Positions 19,386 through 27,995 of a DNA stretch of 64,000 nucleotides are shown piece after piece. The stretch comes from Bacteroidota bacterium (GTDB lineage: Bacteria > Bacteroidota > Bacteroidia > Bacteroidales > CAIXZF01). The stretch's first letter is position 1. Each line of letters opens with the position of its first letter. The notes below the pieces were generated by a model. That model worked only from the letters and a program-made list of their open reading frames with translations. It ran no database searches and was not told the origin of the DNA. The stretch covers positions 62,001 through 126,000 of the forward strand of contig JAKLIX010000011.1 of assembly GCA_022709385.1 (NCBI GenBank), in the 5' to 3' direction. Position numbers and translations under genes: made by a program.

Positions 19386-20387
19386 TTAGCTTCCCAAAGT
19401 CGCTACCATCACTGCTTTGATCGTATGCAGGCGATTTTCCGCCTCATCAAACACGATCGAATGAGCCGATTCAAAGACATCTTCCGTCACTTCCATTCCG
19501 TCCAGGCCATATTCCTGATAAATCTGCTCCCCTACTTTGGTTTCCCTGTTATGAAAAGCAGGAAGGCAATGGAGGAATTTGACGGCCGGATTGCCGGTCA
19601 GGTTCACCAAATCCATGTTGACCTGGAAAGGTTTTAACAAACCGATGCGTTCGGCCCAGATTTCCTTGGGTTCACCCATAGACACCCAAACATCGGTATA
19701 CAGAAAATCGGCGTCTTGAACGGCTTCCCGGACATTGTCGGTAATTGTAATTTTCGCACCGCTTGCAGCCGCAATCGACCTGCATTGGTCAATCAGGTCT
19801 GCAGAAGGATGCAGGCTTGCAGGAGCAGCACAACGGTAATCGATCCCCATTTTCGCAGCGCCTACCATCAGCGAGTTGGCCACATTATTTCTGCCATCGC
19901 CAAGATAAACCAGTTTCATTTTATTCAAGGGTTTATCACAATGCTCGATCATGGTCATAAAATCGGCGAGGATCTGGGTGGGGTGAAACTCATTGGTGAG
20001 GCCGTTCCAAACGGGAACACCGGCATAATCAGCAAGTTCCTGTACAATTTTCTGACCGTAGCCCCGGTATTGTATCCCATCGTACATGCGCCCCAGCACC
20101 CTGGCAGTGTCTTTCATACTCTCCTTATGCCCGATCTGGCTTCCGCTCGGTCCGATATAGGTAACATGGGCACCCTGGTCGAGGGCAGCCACTTCGAAGG
20201 CGCAGCGTGTGCGGGTCGAATCCTTTTCAAAAATCAACGCGATATTTTTTCCTCGCAGACGTTGTTGCTCAGTTCCGGCGTATTTGGCCTTTTTCAGGTC
20301 AATGGCCAGGTCGAGCAAATACTTGATTTCAGCCGGACTAAAATCCAGCAGCTTTACAAAATGACGGTTTCTCAGGTTGAATGCCAT
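19386..20387 (-). CDS. argF/arcB: Ornithine carbamoyltransferase
   Basis: Ornithine carbamoyltransferase, 333 aa, with the carbamoyl phosphate motif STRTRC, the HPTQ motif ([10 protein letters not shown]), the SMG ornithine loop and HCLPAFH. It interconverts ornithine plus carbamoyl phosphate with citrulline. It follows the carbamate kinase gene by 64 bases on the same strand; this partnership and the length are typical of the catabolic enzyme ArcB, which makes ATP with carbamate kinase. No arginine deiminase gene is beside it, so citrulline must come from elsewhere, and an anabolic or mixed role cannot be excluded. Confidence 0.95.
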   Translation of the reverse strand: MAFNLRNRHFVKLLDFSPAEIKYLLDLAIDLKKAKYAGTEQQRLRGKNIALIFEKDSTRTRCAFEVAALDQGAHVTYIGPSGSQIGHKESMKDTARVLGRMYDGIQYRGYGQKIVQELADYAGVPVWNGLTNEFHPTQILADFMTMIEHCDKPLNKMKLVYLGDGRNNVANSLMVGAAKMGIDYRCAAPASLHPSADLIDQCRSIAAASGAKITITDNVREAVQDADFLYTDVWVSMGEPKEIWAERIGLLKPFQVNMDLVNLTGNPAVKFLHCLPAFHNRETKVGEQIYQEYGLDGMEVTEDVFESAHSIVFDEAENRLHTIKAVMVATLGS

Positions 20388-20451
20388 GGTGCAGGTTTTA
20401 AAAATTGATGAAAAATAACATTAACATTATGGAAGGAAGCATCAGGGTACA

Positions 20452-21396
20452 CTATACCATGGTAATGCGGGTGCCGCCATTATCCACACCAAGCAGGGTA
20501 GTCCTGGTGATGATGGTATCTTTACCGGTATGTTCCACAAAGTTGATGGCTGCCCTGATTTTGGGGGCCATGCTTCCTTCGCCGAAATGTCCTTCTTTAA
20601 GGTAACGCTTGGCTTCGGCCAGGGTCATCCGGTCAAGGGTTCTCTCCTGAGGTGTGTTGAAATCCAGGCACACTTTAGGTACATCTGTGAGAATGAAGAA
20701 TTTATCAGCATGGATCTGTACCGCCAGGATAGAAGAGGCGAGGTCTTTATCGATGACCGCATCGATGCCCTGAAGCTTATTTGGTTGAACATAAAAGGCT
20801 GGTATTCCGCCGCCACCCACTGCAATTACAATTTGACCATCCCGTGCCAGTTTTTCGATTGATTTCTGATTCCCGATTACCAGTGGCTGTGGCGATGCCA
20901 CCACTTTACGCCATCCTCTGCCGCGTGCATCTTCTTTGAAAACCGATTTCCCATCGGCCATCAATGCCTGTGCTTCTTCTTTGGTATAATAGGGTCCTAT
21001 TGGTTTTGTGGGATTCTGGAAGGCGGGATCATCCTTGTTCACCAGCACCTGTGTGATGATGGTGATGATATCCCTTTCCAATTCATGGGCTTCCAGTACA
21101 TTTCGCAATTGTTGTTCGATCACATACCCGATAAAACCCTGGGAATATGCCACACAAATATCAAGCGGCATTGCGGGAAGACCATGCAACTGCACGCCCG
21201 CCTGATCGGAAAGCAGGATATTTCCGACCTGTGGACCATTGCCATGGGTGATTACCAGGTTATAATCCCGCCTGATCAGTGCAAGCAGGTGTTCACAGGT
21301 TTCGTAAGCATTCTTTTCCTGCTCATCGATGCTACCCTGTTGTCCGCTGAGTAAAAGTGCATTCCCTCCGAAGGCAACAACGGCTAATCTTTTCAT
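20452..21396 (-). CDS. arcC: Carbamate kinase
   Basis: Carbamate kinase of the amino acid kinase fold, 314 aa, the expected length. It transfers phosphate from carbamoyl phosphate to ADP. Typical segments are VAFGGNALL at the N-terminus, ITHGNGPQVGN, VASPQPLVI, AVGGGGIPA and VIDKDLASSILA. It is the first gene of an operon with ornithine carbamoyltransferase and has a -7 box at 21428-21435. Confidence 0.97.
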   Translation of the reverse strand: MKRLAVVAFGGNALLLSGQQGSIDEQEKNAYETCEHLLALIRRDYNLVITHGNGPQVGNILLSDQAGVQLHGLPAMPLDICVAYSQGFIGYVIEQQLRNVLEAHELERDIITIITQVLVNKDDPAFQNPTKPIGPYYTKEEAQALMADGKSVFKEDARGRGWRKVVASPQPLVIGNQKSIEKLARDGQIVIAVGGGGIPAFYVQPNKLQGIDAVIDKDLASSILAVQIHADKFFILTDVPKVCLDFNTPQERTLDRMTLAEAKRYLKEGHFGEGSMAPKIRAAINFVEHTGKDTIITRTTLLGVDNGGTRITMV

Positions 21397-21427
21397 AGTA
21401 CAATAATTTGATTTTGTATAGGGGCCG

Positions 21428-21435
21428 CAAAGGTA
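21428..21435 (-). promoter_or_regulatory. -7 box for arcC-argF
   Basis: TACCTTTG on the minus strand matches TAnnTTTG, 31 bases before the arcC start. Confidence 0.6.
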
Positions 21436-21472
21436 AGTATAAAAAATGATGTGTGAAAGAATTCACAAGGCT

Positions 21473-23248
21473 TCATCGCCTGATGGTACGCGAAAAGACC
21501 TGCTGGTTGCCAATTCTGTCGGTCACGAATAATTCGAAGAGATGTTCACCTGCAGAAAGGTTTGAATCAATGCGGTAGGTCAGCGTACTCTTTTTATGGT
21601 CGTAAACCATCAGTACCCACTGTCCATCCACATAACCGCAATAGTTGCCTATTCCGCTGAAGTTGTCACTGATTTTGAATGTCAGCCTGTCCGGATGTAA
21701 CACCCTACCCTTCTTGTCCTTCCGGATCACCGCTTTTATTACCGGGGGTGTCGCATCAACCGCAATGGCAAAGGAACCAAACTTCCTTGTCAATGCAGTT
21801 ACCCAGCCGTTTTCGTATCGCCCTCCGATATATGTTTTCCCTCCCTTTGCAGTCGGCCTGGCCAGACAGGCTTTATCCTGGTATGCTGCAGGAAGCCCCT
21901 TCGCTCTGACAGACACAACCATATAATCATTCAGAGGGGTGCTGCCATCCTGAATTTTATGAACGGAAGAGTAAAATCCGGCAGCAGCGCTTTGTTTGGA
22001 ATAATCAAGCTCCAGGGTATCGAAGAGCACACCTCTGGGAATATGCAGCTTCAGTTCATCGCTAACGAAATCATTAGACTGGTCGCATGGAAAGACGATA
22101 TCATGTTTTGAATTACGGGGCGGACAAGGATATTGTGCCGGATCTTTGCATTGAGCCCGAAACGACAGCTCGGTAAGGTTACCCTGGTAATCGCTTAATT
22201 CAATCGTAATCCGGTGAACCTGACCATCGGAGAAATCAAATACCCCTCCGTTCAGGGCTGTTTTGTAAAGGGGGATGGCATTGCAGGGAGCCACCCTGGT
22301 CAGTTGTACAAACTGTCTGGTTTTCTGGTAATGGTCATAGTCGATTAAGGAATTGATGGCCCTGAAATGATCGAAGGAAAACTGGTCCATGCCGGTATGG
22401 TAAACCAGCACGGAGTCCATCCTTACCGTTAGTTCATACAAGCCGTTTTTATTGCCTGATCCGTCAATATCCTGTGCCCTGATGCCGAAAATGACATATG
22501 GCGGCAGGTTCACCACCGCTGTTTGCTTCAGGGAGAATCCAGCGGCTGTTTTGAGCACGGGCAGGGAAACCGGCATTGATCCTGTCAGCAAGTCCCCGTT
22601 CTTTCTGACCCGGTAATAACTCAGTGACCTGATCACAGGTTTACGGTTGTCGTTCACCTTCAGGCCGAAAAGCAGCGGGTTGGTGGGCATTTCACCTGCA
22701 GTCTGCCTGATTTCAAAATGAAGGTGCGGCCCCTGAGAGCTTCCGGAATTGCCTGAATAAGCCACAATCTGGCCTTTTTTAACCGGAAAACGCAGGGTAT
22801 CGGGATATTCATCCAATTCAAAGGTATGGTAGGTGAACTGGTAATTTGTCACAAAATGTTCATAATCAGGAATAAATTCATCGAGATGGGCATATACCGA
22901 AGTATAGCCATTCGGATGATTAATATACAAGGCCCTTCCAAAGCCGGCCGATTGCAGCCTGATCCGGCTGATATAGCCATCGGCGATTGCATAGACGGGG
23001 GTTCGCATGGGAGCCGGGAAATCGATCCCGGAATGGAAATGATCATAGCGGAATTCGGCAAATGTTCCGCTGACCCGCGTTATTTGCGGCAGGGGCAGGC
23101 CAAAATACCCTGTCGGATACTGCTGGGCGAAACCCCAGGCCTGGAATAGAGAAAGCAGGGACAAAAGCAATACACTTTTACACGAAAGCAGGCAGACCAT
23201 GCTGACGAAAGGGATGGATGGCTGAAGTTGAGTTCCGGCTTTGTTCAT
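21473..23248 (-). CDS. Secreted M23 family metallopeptidase
   Basis: Peptidoglycan-type zinc endopeptidase or its regulator, 591 aa. The signal peptide is best read from the internal Met at 23200 (MVCLLSCKSVLLLSLLSLF, ending GFAQ); the annotated ATG at 23248 would add 16 residues. The LytM/M23 domain follows directly, with HSGIDF (first His and Asp), YAHLDE and HLHFEI (last His), so the zinc site looks complete. The remaining 400 residues are beta-rich with Ig-like character (a C-terminal segment like YRIDSNLSAGEHLFELFVTDRIGN). It begins 11 bases after the HAD gene, so the two are likely co-transcribed. Confidence 0.92.
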   Translation of the reverse strand: MNKAGTQLQPSIPFVSMVCLLSCKSVLLLSLLSLFQAWGFAQQYPTGYFGLPLPQITRVSGTFAEFRYDHFHSGIDFPAPMRTPVYAIADGYISRIRLQSAGFGRALYINHPNGYTSVYAHLDEFIPDYEHFVTNYQFTYHTFELDEYPDTLRFPVKKGQIVAYSGNSGSSQGPHLHFEIRQTAGEMPTNPLLFGLKVNDNRKPVIRSLSYYRVRKNGDLLTGSMPVSLPVLKTAAGFSLKQTAVVNLPPYVIFGIRAQDIDGSGNKNGLYELTVRMDSVLVYHTGMDQFSFDHFRAINSLIDYDHYQKTRQFVQLTRVAPCNAIPLYKTALNGGVFDFSDGQVHRITIELSDYQGNLTELSFRAQCKDPAQYPCPPRNSKHDIVFPCDQSNDFVSDELKLHIPRGVLFDTLELDYSKQSAAAGFYSSVHKIQDGSTPLNDYMVVSVRAKGLPAAYQDKACLARPTAKGGKTYIGGRYENGWVTALTRKFGSFAIAVDATPPVIKAVIRKDKKGRVLHPDRLTFKISDNFSGIGNYCGYVDGQWVLMVYDHKKSTLTYRIDSNLSAGEHLFELFVTDRIGNQQVFSRTIRR

Positions 23249-23259
23249 CTGACCATATT

Positions 23260-23745
23260 TCAGGTAAAAATTTCCGTGAGCTGAGCCATATTATATATGG
23301 TATAGTCGGCATCGGGGTAACTACCCTTGAGCCGGGACTCGTTAAACCAGATGGTTCCAAGGCCTGCAGTCTTGGCAGCGGAGATGTCGTTGGGGTATTT
23401 ATCACCGATGGAGATTGCTTCAGATGGGAGACATTGTAATTCAGAAATCAGAGAGCGGAAGAATGCCGGATCGGGTTTCCTGCATCCCAGCTCGAAGCTC
23501 GAGAAGAATAGGGTGAAATACTGTTCCACCCCACCCCTCCTCAGGGCTTCTCTCATATCGGCGGTGTTGCTGTGTGGAGCGCTGGTGGCAATGACCAGTC
23601 TGCTCCTTTGCTTCAGTTTTTCTAAAACCACTTCAATTCCCGGGATCAACTCAATAAGGGGCCAATCTTTCATGGGACCGGGGTATTCAAGGTCGCGCAT
23701 CACGGTATTTCCCCAGTCAAATATTACATATCCGGGAGTTTTCAT
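23260..23745 (-). CDS. HAD-superfamily protein
   Basis: A 161-residue haloacid-dehalogenase fold protein. Motif I is FDWGNTV, motif II is VIATSAP, motif III Lys lies in CRKPDPAFF, and motif IV is IGDKYPNDISAAKTAG. The nucleophile Asp is present, but the usual general acid/base Asp two residues later is Gly, so it may be a slow phosphatase or act on a non-phosphate substrate; this variation occurs in other HAD clades. It reads into the M23 peptidase gene. The substrate is unknown. Confidence 0.85.
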   Translation of the reverse strand: MKTPGYVIFDWGNTVMRDLEYPGPMKDWPLIELIPGIEVVLEKLKQRSRLVIATSAPHSNTADMREALRRGGVEQYFTLFFSSFELGCRKPDPAFFRSLISELQCLPSEAISIGDKYPNDISAAKTAGLGTIWFNESRLKGSYPDADYTIYNMAQLTEIFT

Positions 23746-23777
23746 TTTCCGGGATTTGGATTGATACTACTGCTTAC

Positions 23778-23799
23778 TATCCGCCATAAACGGCGGATA
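23778..23799. promoter_or_regulatory. 22-base perfect palindrome over the HAD transcription start, possible operator
   Basis: TATCCGCC and GGCGGATA face each other across ATAAAC. On the minus strand the palindrome begins two bases after the -7 box at 23802-23809 and so covers the expected transcription start. That placement fits a repressor site; it could also be a 5' hairpin. Confidence 0.5.
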
Positions 23800-23801
23800 T
23801 A

Positions 23802-23809
23802 CAAAGATA
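23802..23809 (-). promoter_or_regulatory. -7 box for HAD-M23 operon
   Basis: TATCTTTG on the minus strand matches TAnnTTTG, 57 bases before the HAD start codon. Confidence 0.6.
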
Positions 23810-23880
23810 TTTTCTGAAAATGCCCGCGATACAAGAAGATCCGGGATAATATCAACAAGGAATTGTTAATGGGCGCGGTA

Positions 23881-24786
23881 TCAGAGAAAAAAGACTGCAA
23901 CACCTCCCACTGCCAGGATGGCACCGATCACTTCTTTCCACTTGAGTTTTTCTTTAAAAATTATCACAGCGGCAGGGATAATCGTGACCGGGGTAATGGC
24001 CATAATGGTGGCTGCCACGCCGGTGTTGGCATGTTGTACTGCCAGCAGTGAGAACGAAACCCCCAGAAACGGGCCGAATACTGCACCCGTACTTACAAGA
24101 AGCATTGCCTTGCGGTCGTTCAACCCGGCAGCCACGCGTTTCCATTTCTTCCAGAACGTGAACAACACGGAAAACCCGGCTATCCCGGCCATCACCCTGA
24201 TCTGGGAAGCGCTGAAAGCATGATAGGATCCCATGCCATATTTGCTCATGACAAGTCCGCCTGCCTGTCCGAGCGCTCCGCCAAAAGCCAGGAGAAGCCC
24301 CTGCCAGGCATAAGCTAACTTAAAGCCAGGCTTGCCCGGCTGGCGTTGTTCATCTCTGCCGAGAATCACAATGATAATTCCCGACAAGGTGAGCATCATG
24401 CCGAGAAAATTCTTCATTCCCATCTGTTCCCCAAGAAAAACAAAGGAAAGAAGGGCAGCGATCGGTGGAACCAACGACATGATCAGCAGGGAGATCCGCG
24501 CACCGATTTCAACAAAAGCCTGAAAAAGAGCGAGATCTCCAAGTGTAAATCCGATCAGGCCGGATAAAAGCAGCCAAAACCACTGATGCTCGCTAGCATC
24601 AAGAGGCAGAAAGTGATTATTGATGAAGTAGTTGAACAGGCCGAGCAGGAAAAATGCCATCAGCAGGCGGATAAAATTCACGGAAAGAGAACCGATACGC
24701 TTCCCGGAAGCTTCAAAAGCAAGAGCAGTAACAGTCCAGCAAAGCGCTGTAACCAGGGCGGCAATCTCTCCGGCATGATTTTTCAC
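23881..24786 (-). CDS. EamA/DMT-family transporter
   Basis: Ten-helix transporter of the drug/metabolite superfamily with two EamA repeats, about 301 aa. The frame stays open to 25137, but that part overlaps the divergent yigZ gene and has no transporter character. The first sensible initiation codon is GTG at 24786 (VKNHAGEIAALVTALCWT), and the -7 box at 24810-24817 lies just upstream of it, which supports this start. Repeat one includes the segment RISLLIMSLVPPIAALLSFVF; repeat two ends NTGVAATIMAITPVTIIPAAV followed by EKLKWKEVIGAILAVGGVAVFFL. The substrate is unknown. Confidence 0.88.
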   Translation of the reverse strand: MKNHAGEIAALVTALCWTVTALAFEASGKRIGSLSVNFIRLLMAFFLLGLFNYFINNHFLPLDASEHQWFWLLLSGLIGFTLGDLALFQAFVEIGARISLLIMSLVPPIAALLSFVFLGEQMGMKNFLGMMLTLSGIIIVILGRDEQRQPGKPGFKLAYAWQGLLLAFGGALGQAGGLVMSKYGMGSYHAFSASQIRVMAGIAGFSVLFTFWKKWKRVAAGLNDRKAMLLVSTGAVFGPFLGVSFSLLAVQHANTGVAATIMAITPVTIIPAAVIIFKEKLKWKEVIGAILAVGGVAVFFL

Positions 24787-24809
24787 TGTCAGGATACTAT
24801 TTAGGAGGG

Positions 24810-24817
24810 CAAAAGTA
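24810..24817 (-). promoter_or_regulatory. -7 box for EamA transporter
   Basis: TACTTTTG on the minus strand matches TAnnTTTG, 23 bases before the GTG at 24786. Confidence 0.55.
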
Positions 24818-24867
24818 CAAATACTCCGGCGGAGCGTGACGGGATTGCTTAATTTTACAGATGTGAA

Positions 24868-25485
24868 ATGAGTGAGCAGACAGACACATACTATACCGTG
24901 GCTGGGTCTTCCATGGCCACATACAGGGATAAAGCCAGCAGGTTTATCGGGTTGGTAGAGCCGGTCCTTACTGAGGAAGCGGTGAAGACCATCCTGAAAT
25001 CCCTGAAAAAAACATATTATGACGCCAACCATCACTGTTATGCCTACCGCCTTGGCTGGGATTATTCCCTTTACAGGATGAATGATGACGGAGAGCCATC
25101 CGGCACGGCGGGAAGACCCATCTTCGGACAGATACAATCGTTCAATCTGACCAACGTGCTGGTAGTGGTAGTCCGGTACTTCGGAGGCACCAAACTGGGT
25201 GCCAGCGGTTTAATCAATGCCTACAGGACTGTGACCAGGGATGCCCTTCAACAGGCAGGGCAAAGCGAGAAAACAGTTCATGAACATCACAGGCTGGATT
25301 TCGCTTACGACAGGATGAATGAAGTGATGAAAATCATCAAGGAAAAAAACCTGCAGATACTATCCACCGATTTCATGGAGAAATGCAGCCTTGTGTATGG
25401 TATCCGAAGGCAACTTGCTGCAGCTATGGTTGAAGAATGGCAGAAAAAGCCGGGGATAAGCGTTCAAATTCTTAAAACCGAATAA
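24868..25485 (+). CDS. yigZ: YigZ/IMPACT family protein
   Basis: A 205-residue member of the IMPACT (UPF0029) family. The family signatures are DDGEPSGTAGRPI and VRYFGGTKLGASGL, and the C-terminal DUF1949-like half follows. Eukaryotic IMPACT modulates GCN2 signalling; the bacterial protein's role is unresolved and may concern translation. It diverges from the EamA transporter gene and precedes the long gap before dnaA. Confidence 0.93.
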   Translation: MSEQTDTYYTVAGSSMATYRDKASRFIGLVEPVLTEEAVKTILKSLKKTYYDANHHCYAYRLGWDYSLYRMNDDGEPSGTAGRPIFGQIQSFNLTNVLVVVVRYFGGTKLGASGLINAYRTVTRDALQQAGQSEKTVHEHHRLDFAYDRMNEVMKIIKEKNLQILSTDFMEKCSLVYGIRRQLAAAMVEEWQKKPGISVQILKTE

Positions 25486-26045
25486 GTAAACCATTCATTA
25501 TCAATAGACACAAGAAATCTTTCCACAATGCGGAAAATTTATTAACAATGATTTAATGAGGGGATAATGTTGTATTTTTAGAAATGCGTACAGAGAAGAA
25601 AGGGGTGAACCAGGAATCAGGGTGTTCTGTTAGTTTGTTGAAGTTTAATTATTTAATACGAAAATGCCTATGCACTGACTTTCCAATTACTTGATTTTCA
25701 AAAAGTACAAATAGTCATACAACAAGAATGTATAATGTATGTACTTCATTGATTATGAATTAATTATTTTTTCTTTGATGGGGACTAAACAGCCGGAAAA
25801 AATTAACAATCACCTCAATAGAATCAAAAACGGGCTTTTGGGGTGGATAAGGAAGTTAAGGTAATCTTTCCTTGAAGTCAAGTAATTTTTAAGTAGTGTT
25901 TTAAAATTTTCGTGTGCATTTTTGCCCGGTGTGCTTCGGCAAACTCGCTGTAGATTAATTTCTGCTCACTGCAACTTCTAAGGCATTGTATTTAAGTAAA
26001 ATAAGCAATCTGACACCAGTAGGTTGTTGAAAAGATATTTTTTGA
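25486..26045 (+). other. 560-base AT-rich gap upstream of dnaA, possible origin or long dnaA leader
   Basis: No credible gene lies here. Two near-matches to the DnaA box are seen: CTTTCCACA at 25519-25527 (plus) and TTATCCACC at 25842-25850 (minus), each one base off a relaxed consensus. The stretch is rich in A/T runs, and ATTACTTGATTT around 25690 is roughly inverted relative to AAGTCAAGTAAT around 25876. Position before dnaA makes an origin conceivable, but two imperfect boxes are too few to claim it. Confidence 0.3.
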
Positions 26046-27482
26046 ATGGATAATACTCATACAGAGATCTGGGAGAATTGCCTGAAAATCATCAAAGACA
26101 ACATCAGTTTTCAAAAATTCAAGACCTGGTTTGAACCTATCAGGCCATTGAAAGTTGAAGACAATGTTTTGACGATTCAGGTTCCTTCCCAATTTTTCTA
26201 TGAATGGCTCGAGGAGCATTACATCACCTTGCTTAAGAAGACCATCAAGCAGGAGCTTGGCGTCAACGGAAGGCTTGAGTACAGCATCGTGATGGACAAT
26301 TCATTCGAAAACGCAGACCCGCTTACCGTTACTGCCCCCACCGGAAACAAACCCGCTACACAGAATCCCGACATCAGTATGCCGATTGATCTGAATAAGG
26401 GTAATGTGAAAGAGATTCCGAATCCTTTTATTATTCCGGGTCTCAAGAAGATCAATGTGCAATCGCAGTTGATTGACAGCTATTCATTTGACAACTTTGT
26501 GGAAGGCGACTGCAACCGTCTTGCACGATCAGCCGGCTATGCCGTTGCACAAAATCCCGGGAAAACATCGTTCAATCCTTTGTTTATATACAGTCCCACC
26601 GGCCTTGGCAAAACCCACCTTGCCCACGCCATTGGCCTGGAAGCGAAAAACAACTATCCCGAGAAAACTGTATTGTATGTAAGTACCGAGCAATTCATTC
26701 ACCAGTTCATTGATGCCGTCAGGAATAACAGTCATAACGACTTTATTCATTTCTACCAGATGATCGACCTGCTGATCATCGATGATATTCACGGGCTTGC
26801 AGCCAAGGAAAAGACCCAGAATGTTTTCTTCCATATTTTCAACCACCTGCACCAGAAAGGGAAGCAATTGGTGATAACATCCGACAAACCTCCGGTTGAG
26901 CTAAAAGGTGTGGAAACGAGGTTGTTGTCAAGATTCAAATGGGGCCTGGCCGCAGATCTTCAGCTGCCCGACTTTGAAACCCGCATGGCCATCATAAGGA
27001 AGAAGCTTTACAATGATGGTGTGAATATGCCCGATGATGTAGTAGAGTACCTGGCTTACAGCATTTCCACCAATATCAGGGAACTCGAAGGAGCCCTGGT
27101 CAGTATCCTGGCCCAGTCGACACTCAATAAAAAAGCCATTACGATGGAACTGGCGCGGCAGATGATCGACAAATTTGTGAAGAACACTGCCAAGGAGATT
27201 TCAATTGACTACATTCAGAAGGTGATTTGCGACTATTTCGGTCTTCCGCTTGAGAGTATCAACTCAAAAACCCGGAAAAGGGAAATTGTCCAGGTAAGAC
27301 AATTGGCAATGTACTTCGCTAAAAAACACACCAAGTCATCCCTGGCCACCATCGGACATCACTGCGGAAATAAAGACCACGCGACTGTGCTTCATGCCTG
27401 CAGAACTGTCGTCAACCTGATCGAAACCGACAAGCAGTTCCGTACCTATGTGGAAGACCTGGAGAAGAAACTCCGGATCTGA
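26046..27482 (+). CDS. dnaA: Chromosomal replication initiator DnaA
   Basis: Replication initiator ATPase, 478 aa, complete. Domain I spans about 1-90 (WENCLKIIKDNISFQKFKTWFEPI), a short linker follows, and the AAA+ domain holds Walker A (PTGLGKTHLAHAIG), Walker B (LLIIDDIHG) and the arginine-finger region (GVETRLLSRFKWGL). The C-terminal DNA-binding domain has the signature NKDHATVLHACRTV. It is followed at 30 bases by a low-molecular-weight tyrosine phosphatase, a pairing I know from other Bacteroidota. Confidence 0.98.
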   Translation: MDNTHTEIWENCLKIIKDNISFQKFKTWFEPIRPLKVEDNVLTIQVPSQFFYEWLEEHYITLLKKTIKQELGVNGRLEYSIVMDNSFENADPLTVTAPTGNKPATQNPDISMPIDLNKGNVKEIPNPFIIPGLKKINVQSQLIDSYSFDNFVEGDCNRLARSAGYAVAQNPGKTSFNPLFIYSPTGLGKTHLAHAIGLEAKNNYPEKTVLYVSTEQFIHQFIDAVRNNSHNDFIHFYQMIDLLIIDDIHGLAAKEKTQNVFFHIFNHLHQKGKQLVITSDKPPVELKGVETRLLSRFKWGLAADLQLPDFETRMAIIRKKLYNDGVNMPDDVVEYLAYSISTNIRELEGALVSILAQSTLNKKAITMELARQMIDKFVKNTAKEISIDYIQKVICDYFGLPLESINSKTRKREIVQVRQLAMYFAKKHTKSSLATIGHHCGNKDHATVLHACRTVVNLIETDKQFRTYVEDLEKKLRI

Positions 27483-27512
27483 ACTGCTCTCCTCTATTCA
27501 AGTTTATTTCTG

Positions 27513-27995
27513 ATGAAAATGCTTTTTGTTTGTTTGGGAAACATCTGCCGTAGTCCCATGGCGGAAGGTTTGATGAGACATAAAATCATGCATGCCGGAT
27601 TGGGCAGGCAGGTTCAGGTTGATTCAGCAGGGTTCGAATCCTTTCATTTCGGTGATCCACCCGATGCAAGAGCCATGGCAGTGTGCAGACAACATGGCAT
27701 TGATATCAGCAGTCATCGTGCCAGACCATTCAGACCGGAAGATTTCGATGTTCATGAGATGATATATGTAATGGATAGCAATAACTACACTGATGTCATC
27801 GCTGTATCCAGAAACCAGTCAGACAGGGCAAAAGTTGATTTCCTGATGAATGCAGTTAATCCCGGCAGCAAGGCCGCCGTTCCCGATCCCTGGTACGGGG
27901 GAAGACAGGATTTTGAAAAAGTCTACTGCCTGCTGGATGAGGCTACCGACTGTTTGCTGAAGCTTATTACCCGGAAACTGGGAGACAATGAATGA
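27513..27995 (+). CDS. Low-molecular-weight protein tyrosine phosphatase
   Basis: Arsenate-reductase-like phosphatase, 160 aa. The P-loop C-x5-R-S is CLGNICRS with Cys7 and Arg13, and the general acid Asp is in DPWYGG near residue 127. Such enzymes dephosphorylate tyrosine kinases in capsule export or free phosphotyrosine; no tyrosine kinase is in this window. It overlaps the next gene by eight bases and belongs to the dnaA-to-methylase run. Confidence 0.95.
   Translation: MKMLFVCLGNICRSPMAEGLMRHKIMHAGLGRQVQVDSAGFESFHFGDPPDARAMAVCRQHGIDISSHRARPFRPEDFDVHEMIYVMDSNNYTDVIAVSRNQSDRAKVDFLMNAVNPGSKAAVPDPWYGGRQDFEKVYCLLDEATDCLLKLITRKLGDNE

Noticed and set aside
24786..25137. N-terminal extension of the EamA transporter
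   Set aside because: It overlaps the divergent yigZ gene, lacks hydrophobic transporter character and lies upstream of a -7 box that fits the GTG at 24786.
25486..26045. Definite oriC call
   Set aside because: Only two one-off DnaA boxes are visible and origins in Bacteroidota are not always next to dnaA.
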